DNA from: Candidatus Obscuribacterales bacterium
Lineage (GTDB): Bacteria; Cyanobacteriota; Vampirovibrionia; Obscuribacterales; Obscuribacteraceae
Assembly (NCBI GenBank): GCA_949127735.1
Contig: CASBPX010000084.1
Coordinates: 1 to 32,361 of the forward strand
Reading direction: 5' to 3'
Length of the DNA: 32,361 bases
In this document: piece after piece, positions 15,509-23,708 of the stretch
Numbering within the stretch: the first letter of the stretch is position 1
How the letters are laid out: every line of letters starts with the position of its first letter
Notes under the pieces: model-generated
Seen by the model: only the letters and a program-made list of their open reading frames with translations
The model's database searches: none
What the model was told of the DNA's origin: nothing
Translations under genes and position numbers: made by a program

Positions 15509-16222
15509 ATGAAACAGTTTTCTCTAGTGATAGCATTGATAATTGGCATCAATGCTTCGGCACCGGCGTTTAGCGCTCCGGTAGCTCAGCCAAAGAAACC
15601 TGTACCTGTATCTGTAACTGGGCCTGGGATAGCCAAAGCTAATATGCAGTATCCATTTATCAATGGACACTACGCACTGACAGGAATAATGAAAACGAAC
15701 GGCTACCGTTCGAATGCTCCCACTGTTGTCTTGGTCGATAAGGGCAGCCATTCTACTCACGTTTTGCAGCTGCAACACTACGGCCGTCGTGATGAGATTA
15801 TGCGCGTGATGACCTTATCGAATGCTATTGGAACTATCGACAAGCCAACTCCTTCCGGCAGATATCTGGTGGCGATGAAAAAGCAATTTCCTGTATGGGT
15901 GCCGCCTAGAACAATTGATCCGAAACAGAAACCGATTCCACCCTACAATCAAACGCACAGAAACCCGCTAGGTGTCGCAGCCATATATCTCAACGGCGAC
16001 GAGTTAGCTTTGCATGGTACGAATGAGCCAAAAGAAATTAGAAAAAGCGCCAGTCACGGTTGCATACGCCATTCCAATGCAGACATTTCACGCCTGTATG
16101 GCATGGTAAAAAGAAATACCCCTGTATACATTGTGCGTCAGTTTCGCGGCACCGTACTGAATCGCAGCGACTTCATCAAAGAGAAGCCTAAAGCTAAATC
16201 AAAAACGAAAGCCAAGCATTAA
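15509..16222 (+). CDS. L,D-transpeptidase (YkuD domain)
   Basis: 237 aa. Residues 1-23 are a signal peptide. The YkuD active site is present as His169 in L-H-G-T-N and the motif S-H-G-C-I-R at 182-187, with Cys185 as nucleophile. Upstream, T-P-S-G-R-Y at 114-119 is a family feature. The enzyme should form 3-3 crosslinks in peptidoglycan or attach a protein to it. The C-terminal 16 residues are almost only Lys, Ala and Pro, which could bind the anionic wall. A strong GGAGGGG ribosome-binding site lies just ahead of the ATG. An outer-membrane-bearing wall would fit, but this gene alone does not prove it. Confidence 0.93.
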   Translation: MKQFSLVIALIIGINASAPAFSAPVAQPKKPVPVSVTGPGIAKANMQYPFINGHYALTGIMKTNGYRSNAPTVVLVDKGSHSTHVLQLQHYGRRDEIMRVMTLSNAIGTIDKPTPSGRYLVAMKKQFPVWVPPRTIDPKQKPIPPYNQTHRNPLGVAAIYLNGDELALHGTNEPKEIRKSASHGCIRHSNADISRLYGMVKRNTPVYIVRQFRGTVLNRSDFIKEKPKAKSKTKAKH

Positions 16223-16248
16223 TGTGCGCACCATATATAGTGACGTGG

Positions 16249-16923
16249 CTAGAAACTGAAAACCGGCCTATCGGGAAGCTGGTCAAATTCTTCTTGCGAG
16301 AAGCCATAGAGTCTGGCCGGACGGAAAGAACCCTGCTGGGTGGTTTCGTCTAATTCGCGCAACACTCCAGACTTAAGAAATTTTTTGCGAAAATTGCGAT
16401 TATCTACCGGCCTTCCTAAAACCGCTTCGTAGACCGACTGCAAATCGCGCAAGGTAAATTTGTCAGGAAGCAAATTAAAAGCAGCAGCTGAATACTCGAT
16501 TTTGTATTTAATTCGCTGGTGGGCGTATTCGACAATTCTCTTATGATCAAAAGCCAACTGTGGAAGAGCTAAAACTGGCCACCAGGCAACGCCGCTGGCA
16601 TCAGCGCTGGCTCTGAGCTCCAGGTCATCTTGCCGCAACAGAGCTAGATATGATGCGGTTACAACGCGAGCCCGCGGATCACGCCCGCGATCACCGAAAG
16701 TATACAACTGCTCGAGATACACACCACCAACATTTGTTTCTTCAAAGAGCACTCTGGCTGCGGCATCTTCGATGCTGTCATCGTCGCTAAGAAAGCCACC
16801 CGGCAATGCCCATAGATTTTTAAATGGTTCGCGCTTGCGTTTTACCAGAACAATTTCTAACTGGCCCTCTTGAACTGCCAGAGCCACGGTATCGACGGTT
16901 ACTTTAATAGGTTCAATAGCCAT
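16249..16923 (-). CDS. nrtR: NrtR-type Nudix transcriptional regulator of NAD metabolism
   Basis: 224 aa. The N-terminal Nudix domain (about 8-140) has P-G-G-F-L and a Nudix box in which the catalytic R-E-x-x-E-E reads R-V-L-F-E-E (57-62) and the earlier Glu is Asp, so hydrolysis is likely weak or lost. The C-terminal part (about 150-212) is the winged helix typical of NrtR: F-T-L-R-D-L-Q-S-V-Y-E-A, then N-F-R-K-K-F-L and R-P-A-R-L-Y. NrtR proteins repress NAD synthesis or salvage genes and let go of DNA when ADP-ribose binds the Nudix domain. Divergent orientation from nadA-nadB fits this exactly. The alternative is a plain ADP-ribose pyrophosphatase, which the winged helix argues against. 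Confidence 0.88.
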   Translation of the reverse strand: MAIEPIKVTVDTVALAVQEGQLEIVLVKRKREPFKNLWALPGGFLSDDDSIEDAAARVLFEETNVGGVYLEQLYTFGDRGRDPRARVVTASYLALLRQDDLELRASADASGVAWWPVLALPQLAFDHKRIVEYAHQRIKYKIEYSAAAFNLLPDKFTLRDLQSVYEAVLGRPVDNRNFRKKFLKSGVLRELDETTQQGSFRPARLYGFSQEEFDQLPDRPVFSF

Positions 16924-16967
16924 AAAATCTGGTTTTGTGCGCTGCCATAGTGTTGAAAGGAGCCCGA

Positions 16968-17023
16968 ATTGCCCTAAGTATACCGGAAGTAATCGTAAAG
17001 CAAACGCTAAGGCTTAGGGCAAT
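16968..17023. repeat. 11-bp inverted repeat near nrtR
   Basis: ATTGCCCTAAG (16968-16978) and CTTAGGGCAAT (17013-17023) are exact inverted repeats with a 34-base spacer. The right arm overlaps a tighter palindrome, CTAAG-G-CTTAG (17007-17017). The unit lies 45 to 100 bases upstream of the nrtR start, in its likely promoter or leader, and suits autoregulation. Confidence 0.5.
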
Positions 17024-17081
17024 CAACTTAAAACTTGCTATGGCAGGCCCACTCTGAGTTTTATGACGCACCGGCTTTTAG

Positions 17082-17095
17082 TTAGAGGCCTCTAA
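17082..17095. promoter_or_regulatory. 14-bp perfect palindrome, candidate operator
   Basis: TTAGAGGCCTCTAA equals its own reverse complement and lies midway between nrtR and nadA. A dimeric winged-helix regulator such as NrtR would suit it. Confidence 0.4.
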
Positions 17096-17250
17096 TCAAA
17101 CAACCAGAAGGCGCAAGATAACCGCTAAAACTTTTGGTTACCGTTGTTTATACAGTTAGTTTAGCGGCCTACATATGCTACAGCCTCCACCACAGAGGGT
17201 CCGCAACCATAGTAAAGGGTTGCTAGACGGTCAAATCTAAGCGAAAATGT

Positions 17251-17284
17251 GCGATTTAATGTGCACCTTGGCAATTTAAGGTGC
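17251..17284. promoter_or_regulatory. Direct repeat plus hairpin upstream of nadA
   Basis: GC(G/A)ATTTAA(T/G)GTGC occurs at 17251-17264 and 17271-17284, 20 bases apart and hence on nearly the same helix face. Within it GCACCTT (17263-17269) and AAGGTGC (17278-17284) form a 7-bp hairpin with an 8-base loop. It lies about 90 bases before the nadA start, in the place expected for operator or promoter control. Confidence 0.4.
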
Positions 17285-17375
17285 GCAACACCCTACTTAG
17301 TGGTAAAACGTAAGAAGTACGCTTACTCGACAACCAATTTAAATAGTGAGTTCGAGTGCAAGAGGTAAAGAAACG

Positions 17376-18350
17376 ATGAATACCCTTTCTAAAATCGACA
17401 AACAAACGCAAGCCCTGGTCGATGAAATTAAATACCTCAGCAAAATGCGTAATGCTGTCATTCTTGCTCATAACTATCAAATTCCAATCATTCAAGATGT
17501 AGCTGATTTTGTGGGCGACTCTCTGGGGCTCTCTCAGCAAGCAGCTAAAACTGACGCTGAGATGATTGTCTTCTGCGGAGTGCACTTTATGGCAGAAACA
17601 GCCGCCATTCTTTGCCCTACCAAGCGAGTTTTGATACCAGATCTTGAAGCTGGTTGTTCGCTGGCGGCATCTATTGACTTGCAGCAATTAGTTGACTGGA
17701 AAACGGAGCACCCTGGAGCCGTAGTGGTTTCTTACGTTAATACTACCGCCGAAATCAAGGCCATATCAGACTTTTGCTGCACATCAGGCAATGCGCTGAA
17801 AATTGTTCAATCAATACCTGACGATAAAGAAATTCTGTTTTTACCAGATGTCTTTCTGGGCTCGTGGGTTCAAAAAATGACCGGGCGTAAAAACATGCAC
17901 ATCTGGATGGGTGAATGCCACGTACACGCGGCAGTACATCCAAGCAAAATTGACGAGAAAATGAAAGAGCATCCTGATGCGGAACTTCTCATTCACCCTG
18001 AATGCGGGTGCTTAACACCATATCTGGACCGCGTTGCACGGCAAGGCGGCGACAGCAAAGATGTTTTGAAAGTGGCATCAACAGAAGGGATGTTGAAATT
18101 GGCTAGCTCTTCTGACTCAAAAAAATTTGTTGTTGCCACTGAAATTGGAATTTTACACAGACTAAAAAAAGAAAATCCTGAAAAAGAATTTTTGCCAATC
18201 AGTTCAGAGATGAGCTGTCAATTTATGAAAATGATTACTCTGGAAAAGCTGCACCGCTCATTGGTGGATGATGTCTTTCATGTCACTGTCGAAGAAGAAA
18301 TAGCTTCTAAAGCGCGTCTGGCAATCGAGCGTATGATTTCGATTTTCTAG
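17376..18350 (+). CDS. nadA: Quinolinate synthase NadA
   Basis: 324 aa. It condenses iminoaspartate with dihydroxyacetone phosphate to quinolinate, using a [4Fe-4S] cluster, in de novo NAD synthesis. Visible family motifs are H-N-Y-Q near residue 32, G-D-S-L-G-L-S, the cluster ligand Cys94 in L-E-A-G-C-S-L-A, Cys210 in H-P-E-C-G-C and Cys281 in S-S-E-M-S-C. I start it at the ATG at 17376, with GAGG about ten bases upstream; a GTG at 17346 in the same frame would add ten non-conserved residues. The nadB start lies nine bases past its stop, so the two enzymes, which pass an unstable intermediate, are made together. Control by NrtR is likely. Confidence 0.96.
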   Translation: MNTLSKIDKQTQALVDEIKYLSKMRNAVILAHNYQIPIIQDVADFVGDSLGLSQQAAKTDAEMIVFCGVHFMAETAAILCPTKRVLIPDLEAGCSLAASIDLQQLVDWKTEHPGAVVVSYVNTTAEIKAISDFCCTSGNALKIVQSIPDDKEILFLPDVFLGSWVQKMTGRKNMHIWMGECHVHAAVHPSKIDEKMKEHPDAELLIHPECGCLTPYLDRVARQGGDSKDVLKVASTEGMLKLASSSDSKKFVVATEIGILHRLKKENPEKEFLPISSEMSCQFMKMITLEKLHRSLVDDVFHVTVEEEIASKARLAIERMISIF

Positions 18351-18359
18351 GAGTCAACC

Positions 18360-19913
18360 ATGAACAACAATTGCACAGCGCCAGTGATCAATACCGATGT
18401 TCTAATCGTCGGCTCCGGCATAGCGGGGTTAATGCTTGCACTGCGTCTGCAATCGTCAGATTTGAAAGTGGTGCTTGTGTCTAAAGCAGGCCTTTTCGAT
18501 TCAAACAGTTCATGGGCTCAAGGCGGAGTGGCTGCAGTAACAGGAGCCAACCCGTTTGACTCACCAGAAATTCACTTGATTGATACCATCAAAGCTGGGG
18601 CAGGGCTGACCAATGCTGATGCGGCAAGAAGTATTATTTTTAATGGCCACCGCTTAATTGCCGAATTAGATCGCCTCGGTGTGGCATTCGAGAAAAACCC
18701 GGTCGGCGCTTATGACTTGGCATTAGAAGGCGGCCATAAACAAGCCCGTGTTGTACATAACAAAGACACTACTGGTCGTTCAATAACTGAGGCACTGAGC
18801 GCTAAATTGCTTGCGGCGGCGAAAGAAAACAAAAACCTGATTGTTTTAGAAAATACCATTGCCATAAATCTTCGCACCACCGGCGATGTTTGTTGCGGAG
18901 CCGAACTACTCAAAGATGGTAGCAAAATAATTGTGCATTCCGCTCACACTGTGCTTGCTACGGGTGGTGTCGGACAAGTTTACGAACGCACCACCAACCC
19001 ACTCGTAGCCACTGCAGACGGAATCGCACTGGCATACCGTATCGGCGCTATTTTAAGTGACATGGAATTTGTGCAGTTTCACCCTACGGCCCTGAGATTA
19101 GACCACGCACCTGCATTTCTCATCTCGGAAGCGGTTCGAGGCGCTGGAGCCACCCTGCTTGACCATAGGGGCCAGAGATTTGTCAAACGCTTTCATCAAG
19201 ACGGCGAACTGGCCACTCGTGATATTGTTGCCCGCGCTATTCACTCTGTTATGAGCGAAAATGACTTGCCGCAAGTTGACTTAGACATGCGTCCGATCGG
19301 TGCTGCTCAAATAGAAAGAAGATTTCCGCATATATTGAAAACCTGCGGCCATTACGGCATCGACATATTAACTCAACCGATACCGGTTGCTCCTGCGGCT
19401 CATTATATGATGGGCGGAATTAAAGCCGATGTTGCAGGGCGTACCAGCGTAACCGGCCTCTATGCAATTGGTGAATGCGCGTGCACTGGACTGCACGGAG
19501 CCAACCGATTAGCTAGCAATTCGCTGCTTGAAGCTGGAGTTATGGCATTAAACCTTGGTGATCAACTACTTGCATCAGATTGTAAATCGGTCAGATCCAA
19601 TGTTAACCAGAAGAGAAATGAACAAGTATTGTTGCCTGCAGATCTGCCAATTTTCCGCGCACAGATGTATAGACATGCAGGACTGGTGCGGTCGCAATCA
19701 GGGCTGAATATGCTGCTGAAAGCGCCATCAAAGACTGTTTCGGAGAGTCAAATGACGACTGAGCAATACAGTCATCGCAACATTTTCCAGGTCGGCCTTC
19801 TAATTGCGCAGGCGGCTCTGCTGCGAACAGAATCTCGCGGTTCGCATTTGCGAGAAGATTATGCTGACCTAATTCGCACGCCTGGGATGGTTCTTCGAGA
19901 TGTGTCTAGCTGA
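18360..19913 (+). CDS. nadB: L-aspartate oxidase NadB
   Basis: 517 aa, the usual length. It oxidises L-aspartate to iminoaspartate with FAD, the first step of de novo NAD synthesis. The dinucleotide-binding loop GSGIAG is at 18-23. Next come S-S-W-A-Q-G-G-V-A, H-N-K-D-T-T-G-R, Q-F-H-P-T-A and S-E-A-V-R-G-A-G, and the C-terminal FAD signature G-E-C-A-C-T-G-L-H-G-A-N-R-L-A-S-N-S-L. AGGAG lies six bases ahead of the ATG. nadC is not in the window. The last 45 bases overlap, tail to tail, the gene on the other strand. Confidence 0.96.
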   Translation: MNNNCTAPVINTDVLIVGSGIAGLMLALRLQSSDLKVVLVSKAGLFDSNSSWAQGGVAAVTGANPFDSPEIHLIDTIKAGAGLTNADAARSIIFNGHRLIAELDRLGVAFEKNPVGAYDLALEGGHKQARVVHNKDTTGRSITEALSAKLLAAAKENKNLIVLENTIAINLRTTGDVCCGAELLKDGSKIIVHSAHTVLATGGVGQVYERTTNPLVATADGIALAYRIGAILSDMEFVQFHPTALRLDHAPAFLISEAVRGAGATLLDHRGQRFVKRFHQDGELATRDIVARAIHSVMSENDLPQVDLDMRPIGAAQIERRFPHILKTCGHYGIDILTQPIPVAPAAHYMMGGIKADVAGRTSVTGLYAIGECACTGLHGANRLASNSLLEAGVMALNLGDQLLASDCKSVRSNVNQKRNEQVLLPADLPIFRAQMYRHAGLVRSQSGLNMLLKAPSKTVSESQMTTEQYSHRNIFQVGLLIAQAALLRTESRGSHLREDYADLIRTPGMVLRDVSS

Positions 19914-20435
19914 TGGGGCACCCTCTGGTGCAAGATTTTCGCGTGGAGTATTGGAATCAACTCGCGAGTTGGCCTTGTAATCATCATAGGCCGCGGCAGC
20001 ATATGAATTAGATGGGTCGTAATTAAGTCCAATAGCCTGAAACATCCAGCGCGCGCGCTCACTCAAATTAAACGATGATACAAATCGCTCTAAATCAAAA
20101 GGTTCGCGAGAAGTTTGTTGTCCGACAAAAGACCATCTACTATTATCCGATGAAGCAGAATTGTTCTCATGTTGGTTAGCTTGCTTTGGTTGATAACCAT
20201 CATGCTGGTTGTTAAAGCCCTGGTGATTATTTTTGTCAGTGCCCGATTTAAACGGATCATCAAAATTTAAAAAAGCAGGCTCACCTTTGCCGGCGCCCTC
20301 CATGTGCCCGGGGCCACTTAGTAATTTGGCAGTGAGACTATTCTTGGGATCGGCCATATCAATGAACACACGGCTTTCGGCCTGGTCACCCTTTTGATTC
20401 TGTTCTGCACGATCATTGCGAAAGTCTGGTGTCAT
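19869..20435 (-). CDS. Hypothetical hydrophilic protein
   Basis: 188 aa from the ATG at 20433-20435, which has GAGG six bases upstream; the frame extends to 20558 without a better start. I recognise no family. Residues 1-110 are polar and rich in Asn, Gln, Asp and Gly (many N-H-Q and Q-H-D runs), so probably disordered. A more ordered part follows (F-D-L-E-R-F-V-S-S-F-N-L-S-E-R-A-R-W and A-Y-D-D-Y-K). No signal peptide or membrane span. The final 45 bases are antisense to the end of nadB. The clear ribosome-binding site supports a real gene, but expression is unproven. Confidence 0.55.
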   Translation of the reverse strand: MTPDFRNDRAEQNQKGDQAESRVFIDMADPKNSLTAKLLSGPGHMEGAGKGEPAFLNFDDPFKSGTDKNNHQGFNNQHDGYQPKQANQHENNSASSDNSRWSFVGQQTSREPFDLERFVSSFNLSERARWMFQAIGLNYDPSNSYAAAAYDDYKANSRVDSNTPRENLAPEGAPSARHISKNHPRRAN

Positions 20436-20459
20436 AGCCACCTCAAATAATAGTAAATG

Positions 20460-20487
20460 CCGAACCGAACACTCCAGAGCGGTTCGG
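20460..20487. other. Perfect 8-bp stem-loop upstream of the hydrophilic protein gene
   Basis: CCGAACCG (20460-20467) and CGGTTCGG (20480-20487) pair fully around a 12-base loop. It lies 25 bases before the start of the minus-strand gene, in its leader or promoter, and could be a regulatory stem or an operator. Confidence 0.35.
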
Positions 20488-20647
20488 TCGACAATTTGAT
20501 AATAGAGGGCAAATGTGGCAGCAATGTGGCAAGTCTGATCGCGACCGAGCAAGGTCATTGCATAAAGCCTTGGTAAACCGGAAGGTAGCGTAACGCAACT
20601 CTATTTGCTTTTTAGGCTTAAAATATACCTTTTGAGAGGTTGTTTTT

Positions 20648-21115
20648 ATGGAAGCAGTAGTAACAGAAATTCGTGAAGCCGATCACGAGCGCTGGGTGGA
20701 ACTCTGGACTGCATACCTCGCCTTCTACAAGACAACTTTGCCTACCGAAATTTTTGACTCAACCTGGGATAGATTGATGAACAAGTCTGGTACCCTGCGA
20801 GCATTTGGAGTGCGCGAAAACGAAGACGGGCCATTGTTAGGACTGACGCACTATTTGCTTCACGAGACAGCTTGGACGCCCAAGCAAATGTGCTATTTGC
20901 AAGATTTGTTTGTCGATTCGGCACTAAGAGGAAAGGGACTTGCGCGCAAGCTTATCGTGGCCGTTGCCGACCAAGCAAAAAAGCTCGATTGCTACAAATG
21001 TTACTGGCTCACTCAAGACAACAACACTCAGGCAAGGCTGCTGTACGACAAAGTGGCCAAATTCAATGGATTTCTGCGGTACGATTTTAATTACTCGCCG
21101 GAAACCAAAAGCTAA
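20648..21115 (+). CDS. GNAT family N-acetyltransferase
   Basis: 155 aa, one GNAT domain. The acetyl-CoA binding motif A is Y-L-Q-D-L-F-V-D-S-A-L-R-G-K-G-L-A-R-K-L at about 94-113, with the R-G-K-G-L-A loop. The final strand-helix part (N-N-T-Q-A-R-L-L-Y-D-K-V) is also typical. The N-terminal W-x-x-Y-L-A-F-Y pattern recalls the group of amino-acid or polyamine acetyltransferases related to Hpa2/Hpa3; this is only a hint. The substrate is unknown. GAGAGG lies nine bases ahead of the ATG. It is an isolated gene, converging on hrpB. Confidence 0.9.
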   Translation: MEAVVTEIREADHERWVELWTAYLAFYKTTLPTEIFDSTWDRLMNKSGTLRAFGVRENEDGPLLGLTHYLLHETAWTPKQMCYLQDLFVDSALRGKGLARKLIVAVADQAKKLDCYKCYWLTQDNNTQARLLYDKVAKFNGFLRYDFNYSPETKS

Positions 21116-21156
21116 TCAGAATGCAGGTTTGTAAGCTAAGATTGTATCTGAAAAAT

Positions 21157-23703
21157 TCAAAGCCTCTTCTTCGGCCGGCTCTCAGCCTGCGCGACAAGCG
21201 GATTATCGGGCCATGAGTGTTTTGGATAACGCGCCTTGAGATCTTTTTTCACATCGCTATAAGTATTTTTCCAGAAACTGGCCAGATCATCAGTGATCTG
21301 TTGTACCCGGTAATTTGGGGCGAGCAAATGCAGCAGCACAGCCTTACGCGACCCGGCAATCTTTGGCGTGGCCTGCATTCCGAAGAGCTCCTGAATGCGC
21401 ACGGCGAGCACAGGTGGTTTGCAGGCCTCGTAAAGTAATTTGATCTGGTTGCCACTCGGAACAAGTATGTGCTCGGGTGCCTCAGATGCAATTGCTGAAA
21501 GCTGCTCGCGGGTTAATTGTGAGTGCAAAATCGAGAGAAACGAACGTGATTTTAATTCGGCGAGGCTGGAGGAACCGATACACCATAGCGGCAATAAATC
21601 ACGCCAGGGCTCACTAGAAAGCTGCGGCAGCTCAAGCTCTGGCATATTTTCACGTAAGAAATTTATGCGAGCTAGATATTGAGTCGTCTGCTCATCTATC
21701 AGAGGCAAGAGGTCAACACCAGTTGCACTGAGTGCCTGAGCCAACACCTCCCCGGCGTCGACATCATCAGGAATAGCCGAAATCGCCTCATCAATAATCA
21801 GATCGCAAAAACGAGTGCGTTTAAATGCCACCACTTTCTGACGCACGTTATCGTAAAGAACATCTGTGCTTGAGGCAAGATGTGACTTTGGCAACCAGCT
21901 TTTGTCGATAGCAGAAGCCTGCCTGACAGAGGCATCTGATTGCCCGGTTTCAACTAATTCTACTGCGACGAAGAGTTCTGCATCTGTAACTGCGCATTCA
22001 TTGGCAAGCTTCACACCGCGACCACCGACCATGATAGCGGTTTTTCCACCAGGTTCTCTACGCTTGCAGATACGATCGACAAAAGCCAGCATGAGCGCCC
22101 GCATCACTGCTTCGTCAGCCCCGCTCTCGGCGTTATCACTACAGGCAGTGTCAGACTGATTAACAAGGCGCGTAAGCTGTTCGGCGGCGCGCAAAATTTG
22201 TTTGGCCTGATTGACCATCAACTCGCCGACAAAAGAGTGCTTGTAACCGCGCTCCTCATATTCTCGAAGCGCCCAAATTCTGTCTAATACATCTGATTCT
22301 GATTTGTGTGCCGCTCCCGTTCTTTCGCTTGAGCGCTTTAAAGGATCGCGCTCGGCAAGCAAAGCCGCGCACAAAGCTGCGTCTTTGATATGACCTGACT
22401 GGGCTCCTTCAATAAGCATGCGGGCCAGACGTGGCTGCAGTGGCAGCAGTGCCATTTTGCCCCCCAGATCTGTGAGTTTGCCGTTCTGCAATGCATCCAG
22501 GCGGTCTAGCAGCTCCAGAGCGCGGTTGAGACTGGCTAGCGGTGGTGCCTCAAACCATGGAAACGATTGCGGATTACTTTCACCCCAGGCATAAAGTTGC
22601 AGAAGACATTCAGACAAGTCTACTCTTTCGATTTCAGCAGATGTGAATGCCGCAATGCTGCGATGTTCGCGCTCAGTCCATAAACGCAGGCATGAACCAC
22701 TGGTGGTGCGGCCGGCACGACCGGCCCGCTGGTCGGCAGAGGCCTGAGAAATGCGCTCTAAAGCCAGGCGGTTAAGACCCAGGCGTGGGTCCAACCGATT
22801 CACACGGGCCATGCCGCTGTCGACTACGGAGGTAACTCCGTCAATAGTCAAAGAGGTCTCGGCAATATTGGTGGCGAGTACAATTTTGCGCTTCACTGTT
22901 TCAGCCAATACTCTGTGCTGTTCCTCTAATGGCATGTCACCGTACAAAGGCAATAACAAAAGATCTTCGCGATCGGCAACAGGTTCGAGCAGTTCTTGCG
23001 TTCGGCGAATTTCGCCTGCCCCTGGTAAAAAAGCTAAAACATGACCGTCAGTAGTGTCGATCATGCGTCTAACACCGTCGCAAACGGCTTGCTCAAGGGC
23101 GGTCGGGTTCGCCGGCGATTGCAAATACTCAATTGTCACCGGATAGGCCCGGCCAGGGCTTTGCACCACCGGACAATTAGCCAGATAACGACTGACCGGT
23201 TCGGCATCGAGAGTAGCCGACATCACAATAATTTTTAAATTGGGACGCAATTCATTGTGCACTTGCCGCACTAATGCCAGTGCCAGGTCGCTATCAAGAC
23301 TGCGTTCGTGAAATTCATCAAAGATGACCACCGCTACTTTTTCGAGCATGGGGTCTTTTTGCAAACGCCTGAGAAAAACGCCCTCAGTACAAACAAGTAT
23401 GCGGGTGCGCCCAGAAAATTTGCTTTCGTGACGAACTTGATAGCCAATTTCTTCACCAAGCCTGGTGCCACGTTCTTCAGATATTCGCGAGGCCGCGGCA
23501 CGGGCGGCAACTCGCCGCGGCTGCAAGACTATGACTTGGCCCTCACCGGCCAGGCCGCTATCTAAAATGGCAGGGGGAACTCTGGTTGTTTTGCCGGCAC
23601 CCGGCGCTGCGATAAGCACAAGCGCACCGCTATCAGTGCCGGTGAGATCTGAAATCACCTGCGGCAAAATATCGTCGATTGGTAAATGCTTAATTTGAGA
23701 CAT
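21157..23703 (-). CDS. hrpB: ATP-dependent helicase HrpB
   Basis: 848 aa, matching the normal length of HrpB. Helicase motifs of the DEAH/RHA group are in order: GAGKTT at 35-40, Q-P-R-R-V-A-A-R, D-E-F-H (129-132), M-S-A-T (161-164), T-N-I-A-E-T-S-L-T-I, and Q-R-A-G-R-A-G-R. The long C-terminal part is the HrpB-specific region (for example the E-P-W-R-D-L-L-P-L-W stretch). HrpB is a 3'-to-5' RNA helicase-like protein, not essential in E. coli, of unclear role. It starts five bases after the TPR-like gene on the same strand, so the two may be co-transcribed. No strong ribosome-binding site. Confidence 0.94.
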   Translation of the reverse strand: MSQIKHLPIDDILPQVISDLTGTDSGALVLIAAPGAGKTTRVPPAILDSGLAGEGQVIVLQPRRVAARAAASRISEERGTRLGEEIGYQVRHESKFSGRTRILVCTEGVFLRRLQKDPMLEKVAVVIFDEFHERSLDSDLALALVRQVHNELRPNLKIIVMSATLDAEPVSRYLANCPVVQSPGRAYPVTIEYLQSPANPTALEQAVCDGVRRMIDTTDGHVLAFLPGAGEIRRTQELLEPVADREDLLLLPLYGDMPLEEQHRVLAETVKRKIVLATNIAETSLTIDGVTSVVDSGMARVNRLDPRLGLNRLALERISQASADQRAGRAGRTTSGSCLRLWTEREHRSIAAFTSAEIERVDLSECLLQLYAWGESNPQSFPWFEAPPLASLNRALELLDRLDALQNGKLTDLGGKMALLPLQPRLARMLIEGAQSGHIKDAALCAALLAERDPLKRSSERTGAAHKSESDVLDRIWALREYEERGYKHSFVGELMVNQAKQILRAAEQLTRLVNQSDTACSDNAESGADEAVMRALMLAFVDRICKRREPGGKTAIMVGGRGVKLANECAVTDAELFVAVELVETGQSDASVRQASAIDKSWLPKSHLASSTDVLYDNVRQKVVAFKRTRFCDLIIDEAISAIPDDVDAGEVLAQALSATGVDLLPLIDEQTTQYLARINFLRENMPELELPQLSSEPWRDLLPLWCIGSSSLAELKSRSFLSILHSQLTREQLSAIASEAPEHILVPSGNQIKLLYEACKPPVLAVRIQELFGMQATPKIAGSRKAVLLHLLAPNYRVQQITDDLASFWKNTYSDVKKDLKARYPKHSWPDNPLVAQAESRPKKRL

Positions 23704-23708
23704 AAAAG

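Larger units (their letters stand above)
16924..17375. promoter_or_regulatory. Divergent nrtR/nadA control region
   Basis: 452 bases with no convincing gene. Structures seen: an 11-bp inverted repeat (16968-16978/17013-17023); CTAAG-G-CTTAG at 17007-17017; a 14-bp perfect palindrome at 17082-17095; CCGCTAAA/TTTAGCGG at 17122-17129/17160-17167; a 14-base direct repeat with two mismatches spaced by 20 bases at 17251 and 17271; and GTAAG/CTTAC at 17310-17326. NrtR boxes are palindromic, so one or more of these is the likely operator. I cannot say which, and I place no -35/-10 with confidence. An RNA-based switch for nadA is also possible but matches nothing I recognise. Confidence 0.6.
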
